From positions 1-16,249 of the forward strand of contig JANXAX010000021.1 of assembly GCA_025062175.1 (NCBI GenBank): 16,249 nucleotides of DNA. Direction: 5' to 3'. Positions 1-6,823 of this stretch are shown one piece after another. The DNA comes from Anaerolineae bacterium. Its GTDB lineage: Bacteria; Chloroflexota; Anaerolineae; 4572-78; NAK82. Under the pieces are notes generated by a model. The model was not told where the DNA came from, did no database searches, and was given only the letters and a program-made list of their open reading frames with translations. Position 1 is the stretch's first letter. Every line of letters starts with the position of its first letter. The position numbers and the translations under genes were made by a program.

Positions 1-666
1 CTCGGGCTGGGAATTGCCGCGTGGACAGCCGTTTTTGTCAGCAGCCTGACAGATGCTCAGGACAACGCACGTGCCATAGCCGCCGTGCTACGCGAGAGTT
101 GCGATCCCGGGCGGCTGCGCTCGCCCAGTTTGCGCGCCCAGATGGACAAAGCGCTCGAATATCGCGAGCTCTTGGTGCAAGCCGTGTTCAACGCGCGGGC
201 GGGCATCCTGCGTGACCGTCTGGCGCGCGCCATCGAACCGGTGGATGAGTGGATCGAGGCGATCTACCAACTCACCTCCAAGCTCGACGCCTACGAGCAG
301 GACCGCATCATCCAGCGCGATATGGAAAGCGTTCCAGAAACCCTTAAAGAGCTCCAAAACAGACTGACACGGGAAAACAACCCCATCGTACGCGCCACTA
401 TGGAGAAGACCATCGCCGACAAGCAGAGGCAGTGGGAACAGCTGGTCCGCTTGCGCGAAACGATGGAGAAAGCACGATTGCATATGGAAAGCACGCTCGC
501 TATGCTTGGCACCATCTACGCGCAATTGCAAGCGCTCGACCTGCAGGCCACCGAACGGGGTCGGGATGAGGAGCTGCGTGCGGAGATCAGCGAACAGGTA
601 CACCAGTTGCAGGAACTCAGCCTGGCAATGGACGAAGTATACCGCACACGCACAGTTGTCCGATGA
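1..666 (+). CDS. Conserved hypothetical coiled-coil protein, 3' part (5' end outside window)
   Basis: The reading frame is open from base 1 to the TGA at 664-666, so the true start lies left of the window. A GTG at 85 is only an internal codon. The first visible residues (LGLGIAAWTAVFVSS) are hydrophobic and look like the end of a membrane helix or signal anchor. The rest, about 205 residues, is highly charged and helical, with long Glu/Arg/Gln-rich stretches that suggest coiled coil, including 'DRIIQRDMESVPETLKEL' and 'EISEQVHQLQELSLAMDEVY'. This resembles an uncharacterised membrane-anchored coiled-coil protein that I associate with Chloroflexota; I know no biochemical role for it. It is convergent with the next gene, 154 nt away, and so is not part of the glycosyltransferase operon. 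A scaffold or shape-related role would be a guess. Confidence 0.75.
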   Translation, partial: LGLGIAAWTAVFVSSLTDAQDNARAIAAVLRESCDPGRLRSPSLRAQMDKALEYRELLVQAVFNARAGILRDRLARAIEPVDEWIEAIYQLTSKLDAYEQDRIIQRDMESVPETLKELQNRLTRENNPIVRATMEKTIADKQRQWEQLVRLRETMEKARLHMESTLAMLGTIYAQLQALDLQATERGRDEELRAEISEQVHQLQELSLAMDEVYRTRTVVR

Positions 667-820
667 TGATCTCGGGGAGTCACCAGGAAGATGGTTCGCA
701 AAGGCGACCGAGATAGGTCAGACCCTCAGAGACCAGTCAGGTGCAGACCGGACCGGCGCGCGTGCGCGGGTGGCTAGGATTTTTTACCGCAGAGCACACC
801 GAACTTGCCCTATGAGCGCC

Positions 821-1546
821 CTAAAGACGTGGAGCCATTTTCTTGCCCACCAAGTGAACCGCGAAGGTGCGTTGGACACCGTCCTCGAACATCACAGTCA
901 CCAGGCGACCGGTCGCGTCCTCGCGAACGCTCACTACATAGCCGTCTCCGAAGTCGGCGTGCCGCACGGCCATGCCTGTGGTGTACGTATATTCGATGTT
1001 GTCGGCTGGTTGGGTTTCGGATGCCACTGTGCCCGCGATAAATTGCCGGTCATGCCACAAGTCTGCATACACCCGCAAGTCTTGGGGACGACGCACGCGA
1101 CGGCTGATCTCTTCGAGGCGGCTGCGCGCCTCACTGACGCGCTCGATCAAAGCGGCCTTGCGTTGCCGGGCATTCTGGCTTTGCACGATGCGCCGTGTAA
1201 TGTCGCTGAGCGCCGCGCGCAGTTCTTGAAACACAGACGCGGGCTCGTTGCCCAGCACATCAATCTGGACCAAACGAATGCCGTGCTCACGGCATAGCTG
1301 CGTACGCACCTGGTCGCGTTGTTGCTGCTGATGTTCTTCCTCCAAGCTCAGGCGGCGCGGGCGCCCGCCTATTTGCAGACCCTGAAAGCGAATGGCCAGA
1401 CCAATTTCCGGATAGAGCATATCTAGCTTGAGGCGGCGGTTGGTTTCCGGGTTGACCAGCCAGCCGGGCACTACATCGTACTGGACAGCAAAGCCCTCTA
1501 GCACCCGGGCAAGGATCTCACGCCAGGCACTCAAACTATTCCACAT
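821..1546 (-). CDS. Hypothetical protein: restriction-endonuclease-like N-terminus plus Tudor-like C-terminus
   Basis: A soluble protein of 241 residues. Residues about 38-100 look like a PD-(D/E)XK-type core: 'RRLKLDMLYPEIGLAIRFQG' (D42, E47, R53, Q55), followed by a Glu/Gln-rich helix and 'CREHGIRLVQIDV'. The usual E/D-x-K or E-x-Q catalytic pair is imperfect because R53 sits where an acidic residue is expected, so nuclease activity is uncertain. Residues about 110-160 form a charged helical linker. Residues 191-235 ('GMAVRHADFGDGYVVSV' and 'VTVMFEDGVQRTF') match the small Tudor-like beta domain at the C-terminus of UvrD/PcrA helicases, which contacts RNA polymerase there. The ATG at 1544-1546 is supported by AAGGAAGG eight bases upstream and by a strong promoter. 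The gene is divergent from the glycosyltransferase operon. The domain calls are by pattern only. A role in DNA repair or a transcription-coupled process is inference. Confidence 0.7.
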   Translation of the reverse strand: MWNSLSAWREILARVLEGFAVQYDVVPGWLVNPETNRRLKLDMLYPEIGLAIRFQGLQIGGRPRRLSLEEEHQQQQRDQVRTQLCREHGIRLVQIDVLGNEPASVFQELRAALSDITRRIVQSQNARQRKAALIERVSEARSRLEEISRRVRRPQDLRVYADLWHDRQFIAGTVASETQPADNIEYTYTTGMAVRHADFGDGYVVSVREDATGRLVTVMFEDGVQRTFAVHLVGKKMAPRL

Positions 1547-1554
1547 GCAAAACG

Positions 1555-1562
1555 CCTTCCTT
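1555..1562 (-). promoter_or_regulatory. Shine-Dalgarno AAGGAAGG for the 821-1546 gene
   Basis: On the minus strand the sequence AAGGAAGG lies 8 nt before the ATG at 1546-1544. It is purine-rich, well spaced and the best ribosome-binding site near this start, which fixes the start codon. Confidence 0.7.
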
Positions 1563-1588
1563 AACTTGACTTAAAGGATGTCCCTTTC

Positions 1589-1617
1589 ATTATAGGTCAA
1601 ACGGTCGTATTAAACAA
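1589..1617 (-). promoter_or_regulatory. Sigma70-type promoter for the 821-1546 gene
   Basis: Read on the minus strand, TTGTTT (1617-1612) is followed after exactly 17 bases by a perfect TATAAT (1594-1589). Transcription would begin near 1582, leaving a leader of about 36 nt that carries the AAGGAAGG ribosome-binding site. The -35 box matches consensus only in its TTG part. Confidence 0.65.
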
Positions 1618-1638
1618 CCCTTGCAGTGGCAACCCTTT
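1615..1638. repeat. 8-bp direct repeat CAACCCTT over both -35 boxes of the divergent promoters
   Basis: CAACCCTT occurs at 1615-1622 and again at 1630-1637, a 15-bp period. The first copy overlaps the -35 of the leftward promoter (1612-1617) and the second reaches the first base of the -35 of the rightward promoter (1637-1642). A short inverted repeat, TTGC-agtg-GCAA (1621-1632), lies between them. The placement would suit an operator controlling both directions. The repeat is short enough to be chance. Confidence 0.35.
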
Positions 1639-1665
1639 GACAAAACATGGGGTCACCAGTATGAT
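1637..1665 (+). promoter_or_regulatory. Sigma70-type promoter for the glycosyltransferase operon
   Basis: A perfect TTGACA (1637-1642) is separated by 17 bases from TATGAT (1660-1665), which is close to consensus. The predicted start of transcription is about 1671-1674, which coincides with the ATG of gene A at 1674. That implies a leaderless transcript. This is the only strong promoter I can see before the six-gene run. Confidence 0.6.
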
Positions 1666-1673
1666 GGCCTGCG

Positions 1674-4022
1674 ATGACTGCATACTATTCCAATGCCCAT
1701 TCGGCAAATGGGCGATGGGAGAGCCTTGCCGGCCGTGATCTTGTCCTTGCCATCAGTCTCAGTCTATGTCTTTTCTCCCTTTATCTGCTTTCCTATCGCG
1801 GCGGCTTCCACTCGGTAGACGAGGTCTCGATGTTCGCCGTGACGGAGAGCCTGGTCAAGTTTGGTGTACCCCACACTGACCAGATCGCGTGGACACAATG
1901 GACGACAACACAACGTGAGGCGCAGGGATTCTTCGGGGTCGGCGGACACGTGTATTCGAAAAAGGGCCCCCTGTTCTCCTTGGCGATGGCACCTCTGTAC
2001 AGCTTGGGTTTGCTCGTCCCCGGCATCGGGATGCTCCAAACAGCCTCTTTGACTAATGCCCTGGTGACCGCCGCCACAGCTGGTCTGGTATATGGGACAG
2101 TTCGGGTGCTGGGGTTTGACCGCTTGGTAGCCCTCGTCACCGCTGGCCTCTACGGCAGCACCACCATCGCTTGGGTATACAGTAAATATCTATTCAGCGA
2201 GCCCCTAAGCGGGCTACTGTTGCTTGGCGCCACCTTTTCGGTGCTGTGGGTGCGCGGCGGTGTGAAACGGTGGTCGGCTGGGCTGGCCGGCTTCCTGGCC
2301 GGGCTGGCGGTGACCACACGGGCCAATAATCTGTTCGTGGTACCGGTTTGGGTATTGTACCTGATCGGAGCAGGTGCACGACACGATCCAGCCACCGCGC
2401 AATGGCCCAGACCCAGTACGACGCAATGGCACTACCGTCTGATCCCTTTGTTGTGTTTCCTGGGAGGCACATTGCCACCGCTGCTGTCCTGGCTGCTCTA
2501 CAACGCGCTGCGCAGTGGCAACCCGCTGCAGACTGGCTACGACCTGACTATCTTTTCTCCGGAGATCTGGACAGGTCTCTATAAGTTGTTGTTCAGCCCG
2601 TTGCGCGGATTGTTCGTCTACTCGCCGGTGCTGCTGCTCAGCGTGCTCGGCATGATCGGGTTATGGCGACGGCATCGGGACGCGGTGTTATTAATCGCGG
2701 GCATCAGTAGTGTCACCCTGCTGCTCTTCGCCACCTGGAGCTCTGGAGAAGGCCTGAGCTGGGGGTCGCGTTTCCTCGTGCCGCTGGTGCCTCTGTGGGG
2801 CGTTTGCTTGGCGCCGCTGGTCGAACGCGCTTATCGACGTGACCGGATTATGACGGTGCTTCTGACCATATTCGGATGCGTTTCACTGGGAGTGCAGCTG
2901 CTGGGCGTGGCGATTAATCCGTGGGTGTACCTGAGCGAGCTGCAGGCCAAGTTCGGCGGCGAATTCTTTCTGGAACGCACCGCCGCCCTGGTGGATTTCC
3001 GTTACGCGCAGCCACTGGGACAACTGCGCATGTGGTCACTGGAGAACTCGGACGTAGCTTGGTGGCAGCCCTGGGGATTGGACTGGCCTGCGCTGGGACT
3101 GGGTCTTCTGCTGCTGGTCATTACCTTGGCACACATGCTGAACGCCTGGCTTGGGCGTTGGTGGCGTGGCAGCTTCATCATAGCTGGGCTCGCGAGCCTG
3201 GTCATCCCACTGGCACTGCTGGGACGCTATTACACGACCGACCAACAATTTGGCAAAACACAAATGCCTGGGTATCTCGTGGCGCTGGAACGTGCCGCGG
3301 CACAGGCTGGTCCTCGCGAATCCATCATCACGGTGGCACCTTATCACTATCACCTGCCGATGAACCGCTTCAAAGCGCACATCCCGCTGATCGGCTTCGC
3401 CCGGCAGACCACACCGCTGGCCGAAACCGCTATGCCTCTGTTGGAGCGCGCTATGGCAGGACAAAACGTGTGGCTGGTCACGGTAGGCTGTCCACCCGCG
3501 GCCGCGGACAACCCCGTGGAGTGGTGGTTGGCCCACAATGCGTTCAAGGCAAGCGATGAATGGATCGAGGACGCACGCCTGGTGCGCTACGTCACGGCCA
3601 ATCCACCCCTGATCATCACCGTGCGAGTCACGCTGGGAGACACATTCCGGCTGGAGAGGGTACGCGTCCCGGGCTCGGTTATGGCGGGCGGCGTGCTGCC
3701 GGTCGAAATGTGTTGGCGCGCGGTCGCAGCTCCAGATGCCGATCACAACATCTTCGTCCAATTACTTGGCCAAGACGGGCTGCCCATCGCCCAGCACGAT
3801 GGGCCACCCGTGGGCGGATACACCCCTACCTATACGTGGGAGATAGGCGAAGAAGTGTGCGACCGCCGGGCATTGATCCTGCCGCCTACCGTGGCAACAG
3901 GCAGCTATCACTTCATTGTAGGCATGGTCGATCCGGCCAGCGGGCAGCGATTGAAGCGTGCCGATTCGGGTGAAGACGTGATTGTGCTGGGAAACGTCAC
4001 GGTTGAGGCAATTTCTCGATGA
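1674..4022 (+). CDS. GT-C family membrane glycosyltransferase (ArnT/PMT-like), gene A
   Basis: A 782-residue polytopic membrane protein. The first helix spans about 22-41. It is followed by an extracytoplasmic loop with 'HSVDEVSMF' (D49, E50), the acidic pair typical of GT-C enzymes that use polyprenyl-phosphate sugars. Further family-like signatures are 'YSKKGPLFSLAMAPLYSLG' (about 94-112), 'SKYLFSEPLSG' (about 170-180), 'GLAVTTRANNLFVVPV' (about 210-225) and 'SWGSRFLVPLVP' in a later loop. About ten or more hydrophobic helices are visible. Residues about 655-782 form one copy of the C-terminal beta-rich module (FVQLLG core, PTYTW, GEE, GSYHFIVGM). ATG 1674 is the first start after an in-frame TGA at 1662-1664. 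It has no ribosome-binding site, and the promoter implies a leaderless message. The stop overlaps the next start (ATGA, 4019-4022), so translation is probably coupled. The exact sugar and acceptor cannot be told. Confidence 0.8.
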   Translation: MTAYYSNAHSANGRWESLAGRDLVLAISLSLCLFSLYLLSYRGGFHSVDEVSMFAVTESLVKFGVPHTDQIAWTQWTTTQREAQGFFGVGGHVYSKKGPLFSLAMAPLYSLGLLVPGIGMLQTASLTNALVTAATAGLVYGTVRVLGFDRLVALVTAGLYGSTTIAWVYSKYLFSEPLSGLLLLGATFSVLWVRGGVKRWSAGLAGFLAGLAVTTRANNLFVVPVWVLYLIGAGARHDPATAQWPRPSTTQWHYRLIPLLCFLGGTLPPLLSWLLYNALRSGNPLQTGYDLTIFSPEIWTGLYKLLFSPLRGLFVYSPVLLLSVLGMIGLWRRHRDAVLLIAGISSVTLLLFATWSSGEGLSWGSRFLVPLVPLWGVCLAPLVERAYRRDRIMTVLLTIFGCVSLGVQLLGVAINPWVYLSELQAKFGGEFFLERTAALVDFRYAQPLGQLRMWSLENSDVAWWQPWGLDWPALGLGLLLLVITLAHMLNAWLGRWWRGSFIIAGLASLVIPLALLGRYYTTDQQFGKTQMPGYLVALERAAAQAGPRESIITVAPYHYHLPMNRFKAHIPLIGFARQTTPLAETAMPLLERAMAGQNVWLVTVGCPPAAADNPVEWWLAHNAFKASDEWIEDARLVRYVTANPPLIITVRVTLGDTFRLERVRVPGSVMAGGVLPVEMCWRAVAAPDADHNIFVQLLGQDGLPIAQHDGPPVGGYTPTYTWEIGEEVCDRRALILPPTVATGSYHFIVGMVDPASGQRLKRADSGEDVIVLGNVTVEAISR

Positions 4023-6823
4023 AGTGTGCCGTGAAGTGGGCATCCTGGTCGCAGCGCCATGCCATAACGATTGCGACCTCGATTGTCGTCCTGTTGGCAT
4101 TTGCCCTGCGGGTTTACCGACTCGATGCCCAGAGCTACTGGATCGACGAAGGGTGGACGCTCCACTACGCCGCCCTCACGCCGGCAGAATTGTGGCACAC
4201 GCTGCAGACTACCCGCGTGGTGCCACCGTTGTATCACTTTCTGACCTTATATTGGAGCGCGCTGCTAGGCTATGGGGAATATGCCATGCGTTTCCTCTCC
4301 GTCCTCTGCGGCACGCTGAGCGTGCCGTTGGCGATGCGCCTCGGAGGAGCGTTCGGCGACGCACGCTTGGGCTTTCTCACAGCGTTGTTGATCGCGGTGT
4401 CGCCTTATCAGATCTGGCACTCTCAGGACGCCCGCAACTATACGATGCTCACCGCGGCTGCGCTGATGAGCATGTGGAGCTTCGTGACCCTATGGCAGGG
4501 TCAGCGGGGATGGCAATGGCAGCTGCTCTATATCCTAGGTACCGAATGGGCTCTGCTCACCCACTACCATGCCCTGATTCTGATCGGTGTGCAGGCCCTT
4601 TTCTTACTGGTGACCTGGTTCCTGCACCCCAAGGGCACATTTGGCCATCGACAGCTTTATCTGCGATGGAGCGCTCTGGTGCTCATCACATTTGGTCTGT
4701 TTGGTCTGTGGCTCTACTTCGGCCTGGGTGCCTTGAAGGACTATTACAACTGGATCCCGCAGCCGAAGTTATGGGAAACTTATGTGCGCAGCGCACTCGC
4801 CTACAGCGTGGGCGAGCTGGTGCCGATGCCCCTGTCCGTCTGGCTGAGCTCGGTATTCGTCGGACTGTTTCTTGGCGGTTGTGTCTATGCCGCTCGACGC
4901 AGTTGGCAGAACTGGCACGGCCGCCATATGCTAGCGCTGATTGCCATCTATACGTTGACGCCCAACCTGGCCGCTTGGCTGTACGGTGCAGTGCGCACGC
5001 CAGTGTACCTGGAACGCTATTTGATCCCGGTGCAAGGCAGCTATCTGCTAGCCGTAGCGATGGGTGTGCTGGCGATCAGCGAGGGTGCGCACACCCTTCT
5101 CGAGCGCGCCCGGTTGAGAGGACACCGTCATCTCGCCACTGGGTTGGGGGCTTTGTCGCTGTCAAGCCTGCTCGGAATCAGCGGCTGGGTGCTGTACCAT
5201 CACTATTTTGACCCGACATATGCCAAGCCGGATTGGCGCACCATCGCGCATACGATCGAGGATTACACATTACCTGGAGATGCTATCCTCATCACAGGCG
5301 CCGGCAGCGAAATGGTGTTCGACTATTATTACAAGGGTGACTTGCCAGTTTACGCAGAGTTCAACCATCCATCTTTGTCAGCGGATGACGCGCTTCAGCG
5401 GTTAGTTGAGATCGTCGCTCAGCATCGCCGTATCTGGTACATGCCTTACGGTCTTCCCGTCGACCACGTGCTGGAAGAGTGGCTGATGTCGCATGCGTAT
5501 CCCGCCTGGCAGAGCTGGCTGGGGCGCCAACGTATGGCGCTCTATGTCACCAAGACCGCATTCGGAATGGTGGAACGCCCTGTCGACATCGCTTTTGAGG
5601 AGTCACCGGATAAGCGCCTGGAGCTGTTACGCGTCGCTACACCAGCGCGACCGGTAGCCGCTGGTGATGTGGCACCTTTTGTGCTGACCTGGCAAACCAC
5701 CGCTCAACTTGCGTATGATTATCAGGTGTCGATGCGGTTGATCAACGCGCGTGGAGAACGCTATGCCCAGGCAGACTGGCCACCCTTAGCAGCAGAAGGC
5801 AGGACGTCCACCTGGCGACCCGGCCAAGCGGTCGTCGACCGGCGTGCACTGTGGCTGCCGGCAGACACCCCGCCGGGACGCTACCAAGTCCAATTGGTGG
5901 TGTACGAACCGGGGAGCGGCCGGCAGTTGGGCTTGGCGCAGTCTGTCACTGCACTTGATGTGGCACCGGCACACATTATAGTGCCAGTGCGTTCCCTCCA
6001 ACTGCCCAATTCTGTTCGCCAGAAGATGGGCGAGCTGATCTTGGTAGGCTATGCGCTGCCAGGCCAGTTGCAGCCAGGTGAGGATATTTGGATGCATCTG
6101 TACTGGCAGCTCGCTCCTGATACCCAGGTGACCCGCTTGACGGAAGCAATCGTTCGACTGACTCTCGAAAGTGACGAAGCCTCCGAGCAAAAGGAAATGA
6201 TCCTGCCGCTCGCCGACCTGGTGGGCGACCCGATAGGATGGCGACCTGGACAGGTACGCCGTGCACTGTATCGCCTGCCCACCAATCCGCGTCTCTCTGT
6301 CCCACAGGTCACCCTACATCTCGATTTGCTATGGCACGGTGAACGTCTCGGAGATCGCGTCTCCTTGCCACCCATCGCTTTGCAGCAGCGTCCACGACGT
6401 TTCGACCCACCGCGCATCGTCGAGACTGCCCAGGTCGCGCTGGGCGAACCACCTATTCTCGAGCTGGTGGGCTATGAGGTGGCAAAAAGAGAAACGCGCC
6501 CTGGTGATACTCTGGAGGTGACATTGCACTGGCATGCCTTGGCCGAGGTGGATGAGGACTACACGGTCTTCGTCCAGCTGCTGGATCCCGACTGGCGTGT
6601 GGTCGCGCAGCAGGACCGGCAGCCACTCGCAGGGCTTGCACCGACCAGCACCTGGCTGCACGGTGAGTTCTTGAGCGACCCCTATCACCTGTACTTACCT
6701 GCTGATTTGCCTCCCGGCCAGTATCGCCTCATCACAGGCATGTATCAAGCCTCCGACGGCCAGCGCTTGCCAGTCTCCACTGGTGGTGATTTCATCGACT
6801 TGGGTATGGTGCGCGTATGGTAA
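4019..6823 (+). CDS. GT-C family membrane glycosyltransferase with three C-terminal modules, gene B
   Basis: A 934-residue protein. The membrane part covers about residues 15-395. It carries 'QSYWIDEGWTLHY' with the acidic pair D43/E44, 'VPPLYHFLTLYW' (68-79), 'MRFLSVLCGTLSVPL' (90-104), 'SPYQIWHSQDARNYTM' (128-143) and 'LERYLIPVQGSYL' (331-343). These are hallmarks of the GT39-like family. A soluble stretch (about 400-520, with 'KPDWRTIAHTIEDYTLPGD') follows and is shared with gene E, its closest relative here. Then come three beta-rich modules at about 522-650, 656-795 and 800-934. The first and third have the full motif set; the middle one is degenerate. The start overlaps the stop of gene A by four bases, with a weak GAGG 10 nt upstream. 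The protein is likely an inner-membrane enzyme with its C-terminal modules outside. Donor and acceptor are unknown. Confidence 0.8.
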   Translation: MKCAVKWASWSQRHAITIATSIVVLLAFALRVYRLDAQSYWIDEGWTLHYAALTPAELWHTLQTTRVVPPLYHFLTLYWSALLGYGEYAMRFLSVLCGTLSVPLAMRLGGAFGDARLGFLTALLIAVSPYQIWHSQDARNYTMLTAAALMSMWSFVTLWQGQRGWQWQLLYILGTEWALLTHYHALILIGVQALFLLVTWFLHPKGTFGHRQLYLRWSALVLITFGLFGLWLYFGLGALKDYYNWIPQPKLWETYVRSALAYSVGELVPMPLSVWLSSVFVGLFLGGCVYAARRSWQNWHGRHMLALIAIYTLTPNLAAWLYGAVRTPVYLERYLIPVQGSYLLAVAMGVLAISEGAHTLLERARLRGHRHLATGLGALSLSSLLGISGWVLYHHYFDPTYAKPDWRTIAHTIEDYTLPGDAILITGAGSEMVFDYYYKGDLPVYAEFNHPSLSADDALQRLVEIVAQHRRIWYMPYGLPVDHVLEEWLMSHAYPAWQSWLGRQRMALYVTKTAFGMVERPVDIAFEESPDKRLELLRVATPARPVAAGDVAPFVLTWQTTAQLAYDYQVSMRLINARGERYAQADWPPLAAEGRTSTWRPGQAVVDRRALWLPADTPPGRYQVQLVVYEPGSGRQLGLAQSVTALDVAPAHIIVPVRSLQLPNSVRQKMGELILVGYALPGQLQPGEDIWMHLYWQLAPDTQVTRLTEAIVRLTLESDEASEQKEMILPLADLVGDPIGWRPGQVRRALYRLPTNPRLSVPQVTLHLDLLWHGERLGDRVSLPPIALQQRPRRFDPPRIVETAQVALGEPPILELVGYEVAKRETRPGDTLEVTLHWHALAEVDEDYTVFVQLLDPDWRVVAQQDRQPLAGLAPTSTWLHGEFLSDPYHLYLPADLPPGQYRLITGMYQASDGQRLPVSTGGDFIDLGMVRVW

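Noticed and set aside
755..786. GC-rich hairpin (CGCGC-GT-GCGCG) near a TTTTTT run, as a possible terminator between the convergent genes
   Set aside because: The stem is only 4-5 bp and the T-run begins about a dozen bases after it, so it does not fit an intrinsic terminator.
506..1297. A long forward reading frame of 263 codons overlapping the end of the first gene and the antisense of the nuclease-like gene
   Set aside because: Its translation is low-complexity, with many Arg, Cys and His residues, and matches no fold pattern; it is antisense to a gene with a promoter, ribosome-binding site and recognisable domains.
1664..1738. A 24-codon cysteine-rich ORF overlapping the start of gene A in another frame
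   Set aside because: It has no ribosome-binding site, begins inside the -10 box, and lies almost wholly within the N-terminus of gene A; it is most likely chance.
3982..5211. A 409-codon forward frame inside gene B
   Set aside because: It is a shadow frame of gene B; the translation lacks membrane helices and is rich in Arg/Ala/Pro/His, as expected for a shifted frame of GC-rich coding DNA.
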